From positions 93,513,119-93,577,118 of the forward strand of contig CM057834.1 of assembly GCA_030068075.1 (NCBI GenBank): DNA of 64,000 nt, in the 5' to 3' direction. Each line of letters starts with the position of its first letter. Positions within the stretch are counted from its first letter, which is position 1. The notes beneath the pieces are model-generated. The model saw only the letters and a program-made list of their open reading frames with translations. It did not search any database and was not told the DNA's origin. A program made the translations under genes and the position numbers. The DNA comes from Paguma larvata. Its lineage: Eukaryota > Chordata > Mammalia > Carnivora > Viverridae. This document shows, piece after piece, positions 12,430-23,647 of this stretch.

Positions 12430-12564
12430 GGATATCTTTCTTCTTGAACCATCGTTATAGAAATCAATTTTTGAGACACAAAGTTTTCTTATGGCTCTTG
12501 GAAAAGTTGAGAAAATGTAAGTAAAGTTTAAGGCTTTTTTTTTTTTTTAAAAAACACATCTCCT

Positions 12565-12800
12565 GGGGTGCCTGAGTGGCTTAGTCGGTTAAGCGTCCGA
12601 CTTCGGCTCAGGTCCTGATCTCACAGTCTGTGAGTTCGAGCCCCGTGTCGGGCTCTGTGCTGACAGCTCAGAGCCTGGAGCCTGCTTCCGATTCTGTGTC
12701 TCCCTCTCTCTCTCTGACCCTCTCCCACTCATGCTTTGTCTCTCCTGCTCTTGAAAATAAATAAAAACATTAAAAAAAATTAAAAAAAAACCAAAAAAAC
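12565..12800 (+). mobile_element. Felid SINE, forward, A-rich tail
   Basis: Near-consensus copy starting GGGGTGCCTGAGTGGC with a B-box GTTCGAGCCCC. The CACATCTCCT block at 12555-12564 is repeated at 12811-12820, marking the insertion. The A-rich tail is about 45 bases long, with C interruptions. Confidence 0.95.
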
Positions 12801-12934
12801 AAAAAAAACCCACATCTCCTCTGAATTTCTAAACATTCCATAAAGGCACAGGAGATACACAATTTCTAGGTGTCACTCAGTATTTCCCCCATGACAGGGA
12901 GGCTGGTATGAAGCACAGACTGGGTGGCTATGGC

Positions 12935-13125
12935 GTTAGTTTCCTTGGGCGGCCCTAAAACATGACCACAAGCTGGGTGGATTAACACAACTGAAATTTA
13001 TTCTCCGGGGACTAGGAGTCTGAAATCTAGGTATCAGCAGGGGTGTGCTCCCTCGGTGGACTCCAGGGAGAATCCTTCCTTACTTCTTCCTGGCTTCTTG
13101 GGTCGTTGGCAATCTGTAGCCTAAC
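12935..13125 (-). mobile_element. MLT1 (MaLR) LTR fragment
   Basis: Plus strand reads 'gttagtttccttgggcggcc', 'gctgggtggattaacacaactgaaatttattct', 'gtgtgctccctc', 'gagaatccttccttacttcttcc': the reverse complement of the 3' part of an MLT1-type LTR. The rest of the LTR is missing or unrecognisable. Confidence 0.7.
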
Positions 13126-13959
13126 TAATGCTGGACCCATTCCTAATTGGTGACTGTGGTCACAGGATCGTCTTTCCTGTGCATCTTCTGAATCTTGTTC
13201 CTTTTTAATCCAGACAAGTAGTGTTTCTGCTGACAGGAAATTCTCAAAAACCTTGTCAGTTTTTTTCTGTGCCATGAATAGGGTATAAGCCATCAGACGA
13301 GGGAACCTCCCCATGTCTTTCCTGGCTAAGCTCGTTTCTCTTCCTGGCTTCTGTTGAGATGGCTGATTGGGTCCACTAACCACAGGCTCATTCTTTCCAA
13401 CAAAAGATTGTCCAGTTACATCCTGGGAAATTGAGAATTCGACTGGTGTTATAATTTAGCCACTTGTAGTATGAGTCTCTGGCTTTGTTTGGTTTTGTTT
13501 CAGAAATTTCATCCCCTCAGCTACAGGAGGTAAGAGTTTCTTTCTGGGAGGGTCTAGAACATTTTAGGTCATTTATGCTGCAATTGAGCTGGGAATTGGG
13601 AGCCCCAAACTCATCCATTTCTTTCCCCACTTTCTCCAGTATAGTTAGAAGCAATGAGTCACTTTCCTTATTATATTGTTTAGTTTGACAAAAATGTTCT
13701 AAGGTATAAATACATGGTTACCCAGAACCTCAGCTTTTATAGATTTTTGATTCGTGGATTCCAATGGTGAGATTTTCCATATCTCAATTCCCACATGATG
13801 CCACGGACCATCAGTGCCCTGTTTAACACTGGCAATAGCATCATCAGTGCTTTTAAATCTAACTAGCCTAGAGAACCAGTTCCAAATCCCCAGAACCAGT
13901 TCTGAAAACTCATCCTTAAGATTCTGTCCCCAAAGAATCACTCCCAGTACCAAAATCTG
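13126..13959. other. Unidentified stretch between two LTR pieces
   Basis: No domain or named repeat is recognised. It lies between an MLT1 fragment and a second LTR-like block, so it may be worn retroelement interior. The 118-residue reverse frame at 13027-13383 partly overlaps the MLT1 LTR and has no recognisable domain. Confidence 0.4.
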
Positions 13960-14330
13960 TATCCGTCAGGGTTCTCCAGGGTAACAGAACCAGTAGAATG
14001 TGTATATTAAAGGATGTATTTCAAGGAACTGGCTCACACACCATGGGGGATGGTTGGTGTGAATGTCATAAGGCAGGCTGGCGGTACATCTTGGGTAGGA
14101 TCGAGTGGTGTAGTCCCAAAGCAGAATTTCCTCTTTCTCAGGGAAACCTCAGTTTTTTGCATTTATGTCCCTTCAACTGATTCATTGGAGACCCAACCAC
14201 ACTATGGAGAATAATCTCCTTTTCTTAAAATCAATGGGTTGTCTGTGTTCACCATATCTAGATGTATGTTTGTTTGATTGAATACCTGGGGACTCTGGTT
14301 TGCCTAAGTTGACATGTGAGACTAAGCACA
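13960..14330 (+). mobile_element. MaLR/ERVL-type LTR-like element
   Basis: The series 'tccgtcagggttctccagggtaacagaaccag', 'tcaaggaactggctcacac', 'tgtcccttcaactgattcat', 'cacactatggagaataatct' and 'gcctaagttgacatgtgag' follows a common mammalian LTR pattern. The family is not named with confidence. Confidence 0.55.
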
Positions 14331-15132
14331 GTTACAAAGAAGAGAGTAGGGCCATCAAGAGAAGAGACCTCACCACAGTCGGCCAGGCATCCTGCCGCCA
14401 TACTTCTAGGCTGTCACTCCTGTCCCCCATGGGGCATAGCATTAAAAGGTGATGTAACAACAGCGCACAGAGGCTGTAGAACCCTGTTGGGAGGGAGGGA
14501 GTGGCTGTAAGCACACGCTGGCCTTTTTCTGATAAGCCATTTTGGAATGTTTTTCACATAATATCGCAGAAGCTTTACACAAAGTACAATGGAAACAACG
14601 AAACCCCCACGTGTAGCAAGCATGTCATGTGATTCCAGTTACAAACGCCTGCCAGATTTCTGCTCACACACCTTGCTGCAGAAATGTTTGGTTTCTCAAG
14701 CCTTATGTAGGCTCTGTTTTCAAAGTGCTATTTCGATAATGGCCGCATTCTATGGATTTTTTTCTGAAGGACTATGGGTGATCATTAAAAGATTTTTAAT
14801 GCATTGGTTCCCAGACTCCCCAGGAAATGTGTCCTTGAGTTTCTATCACACTCCCCTACATTTGGATCGTGGTTTACCTTGCAAAGATCTTTCATATACA
14901 TTTCCCACTTGATTATCCTTCCTTTTTCCTTGCCGCCCTGTCCTTCTCTCCCTCCTCCACCTCCGTGCTTCTGCCCCCCACTCCACTCCCGACTTCCACT
15001 TCTTCCTTTACACCTCTTTGCTGGTCACTCTGCCCTGCTCATCTCTTACCTTGGCCCTCGGTCTCTGTTTAAATTGACCACAATGAGAGCATTTTGCTTT
15101 TTAGCAAATGTTGGTTTGGGTCTCTAGATGTG
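14331..15132. other. Single-copy sequence with a polypyrimidine tract
   Basis: No gene recognised. 14921-15015 is strongly pyrimidine-biased (CT with scattered A/G), which explains the overlapping serine/proline/leucine-rich open frames here. Confidence 0.5.
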
Positions 15133-15153
15133 TATATATATATATATATATAT
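15133..15153. repeat. (TA)n microsatellite
   Basis: About ten TA units, bordering an AT-rich region. Confidence 0.9.
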
Positions 15154-15402
15154 TTTAAAGTATTTCAGTCAATGTTTTATGTTTTATTTTAAAATTAAAT
15201 TTATAATATTTTATTGATTTTTCTTGTCTGTGTCGGCCACCTTCTCCTTCTTGTAGTCATATAATAGTTTTCTATTTTATCTTGACTAACATCTGTCCTC
15301 TCCTGATAAGACCTGCCTCATGCATGGGGCAGAGTAGGCATGGGGCTGGGAGTTCCTGATACGTTTAAGGGCCCAGGAAAATGTTTTAATATCAGAGAGA
15401 AA

Positions 15403-15630
15403 AAAATACAGTCTAGCCTGGATTATATGTACTCACCTTTATGCAAACACAGTGAGGTAGATATATGTAAATAAAATGAAATGTGTGTGTGTGTGTGTGA
15501 TTATTTGTATGGATTTGCATATAAAATATATATGAATAAATGAATTCAGCCAAGATTATATAAAATAAACAAAATATAGTCTAGCCTGGATCATATTCAT
15601 CTTTATACCAACACAGTAACAAAATAAAAC
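15403..15630. repeat. Direct duplication, unit offset 168 bp
   Basis: The stretch at 15403-15465 ('..tacagtctagcctggattat..cctttatgcaaacacagt..') recurs at 15571-15630 ('..tatagtctagcctggatcat..ctttataccaacacagt..'). The copies are about 85% alike by eye and 168 bp apart. Between them is a (GT)9 run at 15482-15499. The flanks are AT-rich, with many TATATA runs. Confidence 0.8.
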
Positions 15631-15858
15631 ATATATATGTATATTTATACTTTATATATAAATACAGTACTTTATATATATACTTTCTATAAAAACACAC
15701 TAAAAATACATACAATAAGAGAATGTATTTTATATAAAATAAATATATAAATAAGATATAAAATGGAAGAAGGTGTTCGTGAAGGCACAGATGCCGAGAG
15801 TCCATGGAAGACATATGGAGCCCTGGATAAAACAAAGTAGTTTAAAAATTCAGAGACT

Positions 15859-16067
15859 GGGGCGCCTGGGTGGCTCAGTCGGTTAGGCTTCCGACTCTTT
15901 ATTTTAGCTCAGGTCATGATCTCTTGGTTTGTGAGATCCAGGCCTGCGTCGGGCTTTGCGCTGACAGAATGGAGCCTTTTTGGGATTCTCTCTCCTCCCT
16001 CTCTCTGCCTCTGCCCCACACATGTACTCTCTCTCTAATAAACAAACAAACAAACATTAAAAAAAAT
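15859..16067 (+). mobile_element. Felid SINE, forward
   Basis: Starts GGGGCGCCTGGGTGGCTCAG. Compared with its neighbours it has a short insertion after the A-box (TCTTTATTTT, about 15896-15905) and loses several bases after the B-box, which itself reads GTGAGATCCAGGCC, so pol III promoter strength is probably reduced. The tail is (AAAC)n-like. Confidence 0.95.
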
Positions 16068-16084
16068 ACTCCTCAAAGACAGGA

Positions 16085-16605
16085 TCGAGTTCCTGCTGTG
16101 TAGAAACTCTACACTGACTCCATTGCATATAGAATTAAAAGCAAAATCCTTCCATATAACAGAAGCTCTTCACCCTTGAGCCTTATTTTTACATCTTTCT
16201 CCCTCAAAATCACTATTTTATTAAATTTGTACTTTCAGTTTCTGGACAAACCTAACCTTTTCCACCTCAGGGCTTCTTCTGCCTAGAACATTCTCCCTCT
16301 TTTTCTTTTGGTCATCTGACCATTCTTTTGGTTTTGGTATAAATGGTACTGGCCTAGGGGACCCTTCCTTATCACCTAATCTAAATTAAGCCTTATTTTT
16401 GTCATTTCAGACATGTAGTTTGAACTGTTTGGTATGGATCACCTAGTTATTTGATTATTACTAACTTAATATTCACTCTCTCATTCCACTGTTTGGTTTA
16501 TGAAGGAAGATACTGTCCATTTAGTCACCACTGTAATCTCAGAGCCTGGAACACTGCCAGGCATGAGCATTCAGACAATATCTGTGGAATGAATGAGTAG
16601 CCTTG
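16085..16605 (+). mobile_element. L2 LINE 3' region
   Basis: Blocks in L2 order: 'agggcttcttctgcctagaacattctccctc' (about 16269), 'ggacccttccttatcacc', and the terminal 'agcctggaacactgccaggcatgagcattcagacaatatctgtggaatgaatgag'. Starts just after the SINE tail. Confidence 0.78.
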
Positions 16606-16939
16606 AATCGATTCAATATACTAAGACATTTAAGAATTTCTAAGGAAAAATAAAAATGTCTCATCGTATTTAAATCGTTATGTGAAGACCTCTAATTTCC
16701 TCTTACGTTTACTTTATCATTAGAAAATGTATTAAACACTAGCGAAAAGTTTAAAGGCAGACTTGAAAACTCAAAACACACGAAAGTAAGTTTTACAATC
16801 TTTTTAATTTCAGTTGAATTTGTAGTATAATTGAATTAAACTTTATCCTTTATTTTGCAGAGAAAAAGAAAATGCTTTTCATTTAGTTTGGATCAATTAC
16901 TTAAGGAAATGTCTCTCTTTCGGAAAAGGGTATAAAATG
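16606..16939. other. Single-copy AT-rich stretch
   Basis: Nothing recognised. Confidence 0.45.
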
Positions 16940-17139
16940 AGGCACCTGGCTGGCCCAGTCAATTGAGTGTCTGACTTTGGCTTAGGGCAGGATCTCCTGG
17001 TTCGTGGGTTCGAGCCCCACATCAGGCTCTGCACTGATGGTTCAGAGCCTTGAGCATGCTTCGAATTCCGTGTCTTCCACTCTCTCCGTCCCCCTCCCCC
17101 ACTTGCCCTCTCTCTTTCTCTCAAAAATAAATGAACATT
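16940..17139 (+). mobile_element. Felid SINE, older of a tandem pair
   Basis: Diverged forward copy (GAGGCACCTGGCTGGCCCAG head). Its tail AAAAATAAATGAACATT ends exactly where the next SINE begins at 17140. Confidence 0.95.
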
Positions 17140-17348
17140 GGGGCGCCTGGGTGGCTCAGTCAGTTAAGCAGCTGACTTTGGCTCGGGTCATGATCTCGCG
17201 GTCTGTGAGTTCGAGCCCCACGTCGGGCTCTGTGCTGATGGCTCAGAGCCTGGAGCCTGCTTTGGATCCTGTGTCTCCCACTCTCTCTGCCCTTCTCCTG
17301 CTCACACTCTGTCTCTATGTCTCAAAAATAAATAAATGTTAAAATAAT
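17140..17348 (+). mobile_element. Felid SINE inserted in the tail of the preceding SINE
   Basis: Closer to consensus than its upstream partner (GGGGCGCCTGGGTGGCTCAG, B-box GTTCGAGCCCC). After its own tail, AAATAAATAAACATT at 17349-17363 resembles the AAATAAATGAACATT that ends the first SINE. The second element therefore landed in the A-rich tail of the first and duplicated about 15 bp. Confidence 0.95.
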
Positions 17349-17363
17349 AAATAAATAAACATT

Positions 17364-18729
17364 AAAAAAGAAAAATGCTATAATCTCTATTTTTTTTCTT
17401 ATGGATCCTGCCGGTGACTATGTCACCTTATTTGATGAAAGGCAGGTGGGACTTGGAAGATCTAAATACAGTACCCTGAGAGAACGTCGATTTTAAGCAC
17501 AAGAAAAAAAAAAAGTCTCAGCTGCTTATAGGCAGGCATCTTGGATTTTCTCTGCTCTTGACACAATGATTTTCTAAGCCTAAACGCTGGAGGGAAGGCT
17601 AGGAAGCAGCTCAGTTTGTAATACACTAGAGGCGATTCCAGTAAGAGGGGAAGGAAACAAAGAAGGGAAAATACTAAAGGGTTTCTTTTGGTGGAAGCCG
17701 TTCGCTTGCTGGAGCAAATTCTTAAGAATTTCTGAAGGATGTGTCTTTCCCCCGCCTTTTATTGAATTTTATTTTATTGTGATAAGAACACGTAATATGA
17801 GAGATCTACCCTGTTGGCCAATTTGTAAGTGTACAAGATAGTAGCGTTGACTGCAGGTCCAATGCTGTGTAGTAGTAATCTCTAGAGTTTATTCACTGTA
17901 GTTTTGAGTGACTTTACTCTAACTGTCCTTTTAATTTATCTCTCTGTCCTGTAAAAGGCAGTTTTTAAAAACAAAAGGCCAGGATTCTTCTCAACCCTGT
18001 TGTATAAATACAAGCTGGTAAAGTCTGTTTTATCTATAGGAGAACATACACCAAGTCGTGCTAGATGATGAAGTTAAGTATTGGGGATCGGAAACTTTTA
18101 GAAAGAAGGCCGAATAATAAATGCTGTGATTGCTCTCAAGAGCCATTCTTGGGGATAATAAAGCCTGAAGCTACAGAAAGAAGCAGTTTGTTCAGGACTG
18201 ACACAGATATAGCCTTTCTTTTGCAAGGTGTGAGCTGGGAGTTAGGTTATTTCTCTTTTCCAAAAGAGGTAGGTCACTGTAAGCCCTTTGGTCGGCTTTG
18301 ATTTGCCTTTGGGGCTCAAGGTTGAAGGGTTTTCTCTTTGACTGTAGAGGCTCCTGTGTATTTCTGCCTGTGTTAGGTTTAGATGAGAATCCGATCTCTT
18401 CTCGAGGGTCAGTTATGACTAAAAACCTACTCAGCAACACAAAAATCACACCAATTCAATTAATAATATTGTAAAAAGTATTGAGCTCATTTCTTTTATG
18501 AACACTAACGAAGAATCGAATAATATAAATGATTTAATTTATTATCTGTTTTTATCTGTAAGGAATATTATAATCATAAGACCTTAGCAAATAGTATTTC
18601 TTAAACACTAGAAGATGCTGAGTTTTCTCATTTTTTGTAGGGTTTGAAAATAAACTATGCTTTTTTAGCACCTAATCTAGGGCAATATACATTATTGACT
18701 TACTTTAAAAAAATGAAGTAAACTCTTCC
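17364..18729. other. Single-copy sequence, no gene seen
   Basis: No confident repeat. The stretch 17755-17960 ('tattgtgataagaacacgtaatatgagagatctaccctgttggcc') looks like old L1 3' UTR on the reverse strand but is too short and worn for a firm call. There is an A run at 17503-17513. Confidence 0.4.
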
Positions 18730-18870
18730 CCTGACAGGCTAGTTCTGTAAAATTAAGCAATTCATTGGGACTCAGTTTCCTCAGCTGTGAAACAGTAAAA
18801 CGAAGAGTCAGAATGAGCATTCCATTATATTTTCCCTAAATTGCCTTCTAGCTCAATCATTCTGATTCTT
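18730..18870 (+). mobile_element. MIR SINE fragment
   Basis: 'gggactcagtttcctcagctgtgaaacagtaaaacgaagagtcagaatgagc' is the core-to-3' part of MIR on the plus strand. Confidence 0.65.
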
Positions 18871-21278
18871 AGTAATAGATCTACATTTCCACTTAATTTT
18901 TTCTCATCAATAAAACACTTAACTGCTCATTTTATAAATATAACTTAAGCCTTTTGAGCCAATGCTGCTAAAAAAGCAATGAGAACCCAATTTGATGAAA
19001 GTGAACAAAAATATTCAAATTTGATATATTGCCTTTGTAAGTATTAATAAAGAATCAAATATTATACAGTTCCCCACTCTTCAATGATTACAGAATAAGA
19101 AAGTACTATTACTGCTTTTCATGCATGCTACTTTTCTCTTTCCAACTATTGTATGAATCAGTAGCAAAAAAAAAATGCCTTTCTGCAACTACCCCCTGTT
19201 TTATTCAAATAACGGTAACTATTCATTTTGAAGGAAAGACCCGAAATAAATATCCCTTGTAGAACTTTAGCACTGGTACTAAAAATGGGCTTTTTAAAGA
19301 TAAATGTAACACCCATTCGAATAAAAAGCTATGTTTGGGACAGCATAGATTATAATTGAGAAAACGTGTACATAGCCCTTTAAGCGATCCCAATATTATA
19401 AAATGCCAGATCATTCTATGCACTGAAGGAGTCTCAGTCTTGTGGGTGGAGAAAAAAAAAAAAAAGTGACAGTCTGACTGCAGTGATCTGGGAGAGATGA
19501 CAATTACAGGTAAAGAGGAACTATTTCTGTGCTAAATAGGTTAATTTTTGGCAGAGAGGCTCTCTGATCTAGTTAAGTTAATGAGGCTTTTCCTGAATTA
19601 AACCAAGTTGGTGAGCTTTGCTAAAGCTTTGGAAGCTGTCAGAATTCTGCCAACAATAGACACTTGCAAATATTTGAAAAGGATAAGCATCTCTTGAATA
19701 ATCAGGCACTGCTTTAAGAAATATTAAATGTCTAAATGAACAGAATGAAGGAATTGAATATATATTTTAATGGCTAGGCAAATTTTTTTAGAGTCTGATA
19801 AACTATTTTTCTCATTTTTTCCCATAAACCTTAACTCTGCTATGATTAAAGAGGAGTGTGAAGAAGAGAAAAATAAAAAAACTAGCAATCGATGTTACAA
19901 ATCTATAAAATCTAAGAAGAGAGTAGGAGCCACATTTAGTTGCTCGTGCCTCTGATACCCAATGTTTCTCTTTCCCAAATTTGTCTCCTGTTGAGGACAT
20001 GCCCATAAACCTGTGTTCACAGATCACTGTGCAGTAAAAGGTCAAGTACAAGCCCGTCTCTAAGCAAAACTGCATCAGTCTTAGCCTAGGGGCTCCCGTT
20101 TCAGCTTCTCTCCCCAAATTCCAGTAATGTACACCTTCCCATTTCTCACGAAGCAGCCCTCCCGCCCTTGCCACCAGCCACCCCTTTCTCCAGCCTAGCA
20201 TCTCACTAGTATGTGCTGGCCTATTTCTACACTTCATAAGTAACAGATTGTGTTCATATCGGTAAGAGACCAAAGGAAATAAGGCTCTGAAATAGCTAAT
20301 TCCTTTCGCATTCCGTTATTTTCATTAACTGTCTCAATGGTTCCTAGATTTGTGGATTTCATAGTTCGGAAAAATTTCAACAACAACAAAAATGGGAATA
20401 TGTATGTGGGACAGTAAGATGGAGCGACCACTTTGGTGTGGGATTCACGGGAAGAGAATATGGACACACACACGCATGTGCTGTAAGATCCAGTGTATTT
20501 GTCCAGGGGCACAGGTGTTAATGGATCTGAGGCAGCTACACGGAGCAGGAGTAGATGAGGCATGATTCAGTGTAGCTTTCCCTTTGGCCCTTGTCCCTGT
20601 ATAGAACATCTGCACTGAGCTATACCCCTATAGAACATCTGTGTCCAACTCTATGGAGTGTCTCCTGGTACTTTCCAAGCTGGTAGAAACTTGTCAGGAT
20701 TAAGAAAAAAGCCCAATACTTGCTTCACCATAAACCCTTGTGGAATTTTTATCACCATTCAAGAAGCAGTTACAGGAATCATCTATGCACTTCCACTACG
20801 GATATATCTACATCGAATGTATCGTTTTCTGGATTTTGAGCCAACTCAACGTGATGGAGTCCTGCCCACACAATGCAGAGGAGAAGAAAGCAAGAGAAGG
20901 TGCCTAAGTATCAGAACACCTCTCTCAGTCTTCTTCAGAAACACTGACTGCCTGTCCCCATTTTTTTCATCAAGCAAAGAAATAAAAATGACGATAAAAT
21001 ATGAACGCTACCACCTCTTTGCACTGGTACTTTATTAACATATATTTTAATATTATTATAAAAAGTCATAATCTCAAAACAAAAGGAAGCTCTTATTTGG
21101 GTCTCTGAAGGCCAGAGAAAGCCATATTAGCGAATGGAAATGCTCCCTTGTTATATTTGCAACTCATTGAACTACATCAAAGGTATTTGTTAATTAAACT
21201 GATTAGTCTACAGCTTTGATCTTACATTGGGAATCTAGTTGCCTTCCCCGTTGCCTTTGCCTTGCAATATATTAACGT

Positions 21279-21292
21279 ACACCAGGTGGCAG
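21279..21292 (+). promoter_or_regulatory. Candidate CTCF-binding motif
   Basis: ACACCAGGTGGCAG matches 13 of 14 positions of the CTCF core consensus CCASYAGRKGGCRS. It lies in single-copy sequence rather than in a SINE. A motif match alone does not show binding. Confidence 0.4.
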
Positions 21293-21544
21293 TAAGGAAG
21301 CATACAAAGGCTAGTGGCTTTCATCTGAAATGAAGATTCATGAATTTAAAAGAACCCTCTTATTAGGTCTCAAAATTCAATTAATTTGATTATTGAGAAA
21401 AGCTAATCACTATGATAAAATCAAGTCTACAGAGCAAAACCCAAAGCACCTTAACCCTTCAAAATAAATGTTAAATTTTTTTCATTGAACTACATTTTGG
21501 TATATTTTTCTCTAATTTCTCTGTTCTCTCTTCAGTGTTTTTTA

Positions 21545-21580
21545 TGTTTGTTTGTTTGTTTGTTTTTGTTTTTGTTTTTT
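21545..21580. repeat. (GTTT)n-like low-complexity tract
   Basis: Four to five GTTT units passing into T-rich sequence with spaced G residues. Confidence 0.85.
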
Positions 21581-22015
21581 TAATGTGTAATTTACCCAGA
21601 AGTTTAGGCTTTGTTATATCAAAAGCCAAATCACAACTTCTATCACCCTTTAGCCTGTCGCTATTTCCGTCCGCTTACTTGTATTCCCAGGTGCCTATGC
21701 TGTCTCAGCTCACCTTCCAGGACACTTACCTATGTGAAGGGATGCTGGTTATTCCTAACCCTCATGCACAGCCATCGGTTCTTTAAAATGACACATCTCC
21801 CAGCTGTTCACAATCCTACCCCACAGGGTGAGTTGTATAACCGACAGAAAAGGATCACGTGTTTCTGGAGTTCCCTGTCTCGTGTGACATTTGCACATAG
21901 AGCAGCACCAACAAGGGAGATTTGGGACTTTAAAGATGTTCTTGCTTAAGCTGCAGCAGATCATGGTTCTCAGCTATGGATTATGAAGATGATGAAGGAG
22001 AAGATGAATGTGGAG

Positions 22016-22325
22016 TGTAGTGTTGGCTCAGGCTGTAGGCTGGGTAGCTTAAACAACAGAAGTTTAAACTTCACACTTTTGGAGGCTGAAAGACTGATAG
22101 CAGACTGCCAGCATTTTTGGAGTCTGGTGAGAGCCCTCTTCTCGGCTGGCAGATGGCTACCTTCTCAAGCTCTGGTCTTTTCTTCTAACCCCATCATGGG
22201 GCCCCTACCTCTTGATCTCATCTAAACCTAATTACCCACTAGAGACCCCCAAATGCCATCACCTTGGAGGTTAGGATTTCAACATACGAATTTTGTTGAG
22301 GGGGAAGCACATTCAGTCCACAACA
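22016..22325 (-). mobile_element. MLT1-type (MaLR) LTR
   Basis: Plus strand shows 'gctgggtagcttaaacaacagaa', 'acttttggaggctgaaag', 'gtctggtgagagccctcttct', 'ccccatcatggggccc', 'accttggaggttaggatttcaacatacgaattttg' and ends 'cagtccacaaca'. That is the reverse complement of an MLT1-type LTR beginning TGTTGTGGACTGAATGTG. Nearly full length with internal deletions. Confidence 0.8.
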
Positions 22326-22458
22326 GCGAAGACTATAGAGGCATGGGATTAAAAGGGGATGTTGAATCAACAGTGTTTGCCATCACCCTGAACAGTTTCT
22401 GTCATTGGACTTCACCGGACACCCACGGAATGGTGAATTTGTGTTGGATCAATTAGTC

Positions 22459-22609
22459 TAATTGTTCTTAACCCTGTCTTGGAGAGATTGAAAATACTGA
22501 TAATCAGTATGACCCTTTATATTCTGAATTAATAATTCTAGAATGAAGTCAGGAAACTGTTTTACTTCTCCAGGAGATTTTAAAGTCAAGTCAGGGTTAA
22601 GAACCAGTG
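22459..22609 (+). mobile_element. MER20-like hAT element
   Basis: Bounded by inverted repeats: GTTCTTAACCCTG at 22464-22476 and its exact reverse complement CAGGGTTAAGAAC at 22592-22604. The right arm 'ctccaggagattttaaagtcaagtcagggttaagaaccagtg' has MER20/MER5-group form. Non-autonomous, about 150 bp, no coding content. Confidence 0.7.
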
Positions 22610-23209
22610 ATTTAACCAAGATATGAAGGGATATCCCCTACCTTGAAGTGCCTCTTGCTTAATCATAGTAAGAGTTAGAATACAATCTGTATGTGGTTCA
22701 GCAAGAAAACGAGGAAAGGTATCCAATTTCTTTTCTATTGGCTTATTTTTTGTTAAAAAAACTTTTTTTAATGTGTGAATTATTTATGAAATTGCAATAG
22801 GAATCTATGCTGTTTTTTTAGAGTCGTCAGAGAATCTTAGGAAACCTATTTTCCTTCAAAGAATTTATCTGTAAATTTGATTATACACACATAGGGAAAA
22901 CACACAAATTATGCAAAAGAAATTCCATATGTATGGCAAACCATAAATATCACGAAAATCAGTGATTTTTGAATTGGAGTATGGTCTGGTAGAGTTTAAC
23001 AAAATCAATTTAGGGTTGCAACCGGAAATTTTTTTGAAGGAAAAAATATAGGATATAACAGGACAGATTGGGAGGGAAAATACCAGTGTCCGCCATATGC
23101 AATACGAGTCAAGTGTTAGCAGTGTGGAGGTTTTGTGCAACTTCTTTGCCAGGTAAAGCCTCTTTTTTAAAGAGAGTGGTCATCGAAATGTTTGAAAGCC
23201 ATAATACGA
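22610..23209. other. Single-copy AT-rich stretch
   Basis: Nothing recognised. Confidence 0.45.
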
Positions 23210-23330
23210 GTCAGTTCTTGGCTTTACATTGGAAACAATGGATCTTAGAGAAGCTTAGAAAATTGCTTGCATTTACACAGCTAGTTTGTGGAAAAGACTG
23301 GCTCGAAACCAGGTTTCCTGAGTCATTTCT
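23210..23330 (-). mobile_element. MIR SINE fragment
   Basis: 'gagaagcttagaaaattgcttgcatttacacagctagtttgtgg..actggctcgaaaccaggtttcctgagtc' is the reverse complement of the MIR tRNA-related/core region. Confidence 0.7.
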
Positions 23331-23434
23331 GTTTTTATTTCCTTTCAGAGAGTATCAGGCCATGTGAAACAGGGTCTCTGGAAAACACGGGGAGTTGGGT
23401 GAGTGGAGGACCTGAGGTATGTTTGCACACGTCT

Positions 23435-23553
23435 GGTATTTTTGCCGTAAGTATCTTTGATGTAGACATCTTTGCTAGAAGCATTTTTGCCATAAACATT
23501 TTCACAGCAGAACTAGTTGGCTGTAAGGCAATTTTGCCATAAAAGATAAAATA
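23435..23553 (+). repeat. Left terminal inverted repeat of the MULE
   Basis: Three reiterations of a TTTTGCCRTAA unit (about 23440, 23484 and 23532). Positions 23466-23553 align with the reverse complement of 24084-24172 at roughly three quarters identity by eye. Confidence 0.75.
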
Positions 23554-23647
23554 ACTGGTTTACAGTTGATTTCATTTCTTCATTGACAAATTTCCCATTT
23601 TTATATTATGTAAAACTTAGCAAGCCCTCGTAATCGTCCATGCAGTG

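Larger units (their letters stand above)
18871..22015. other. Mostly single-copy block, no gene seen
   Basis: More than 3 kb with no confident transposon. Features: A run at 19451-19465, a (GTTT)n-type tract at 21545-21580, and a CTCF-like motif at 21279-21292. The open frames at 19812-20273 (reverse, 153 codons) and 20658-21038 (forward, 126 codons) show no recognisable domain. Confidence 0.45.

Noticed and set aside
13027..13383. 118-codon reverse open frame
   Set aside because: Partly overlaps an MLT1 LTR fragment and shows no domain.
17004..17342. 112-codon frame with repeated SVSSSPTSGSVLMAQSLEPA-type segment
   Set aside because: Translation of two tandem felid SINEs; the same peptide appears at every forward SINE.
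19812..20273. 153-codon reverse open frame
   Set aside because: No recognisable domain, no splice or promoter context, in AT-rich single-copy DNA; length within chance expectation for 64 kb.
20658..21038. 126-codon forward open frame
   Set aside because: No domain or family resemblance; not bounded by convincing splice sites.
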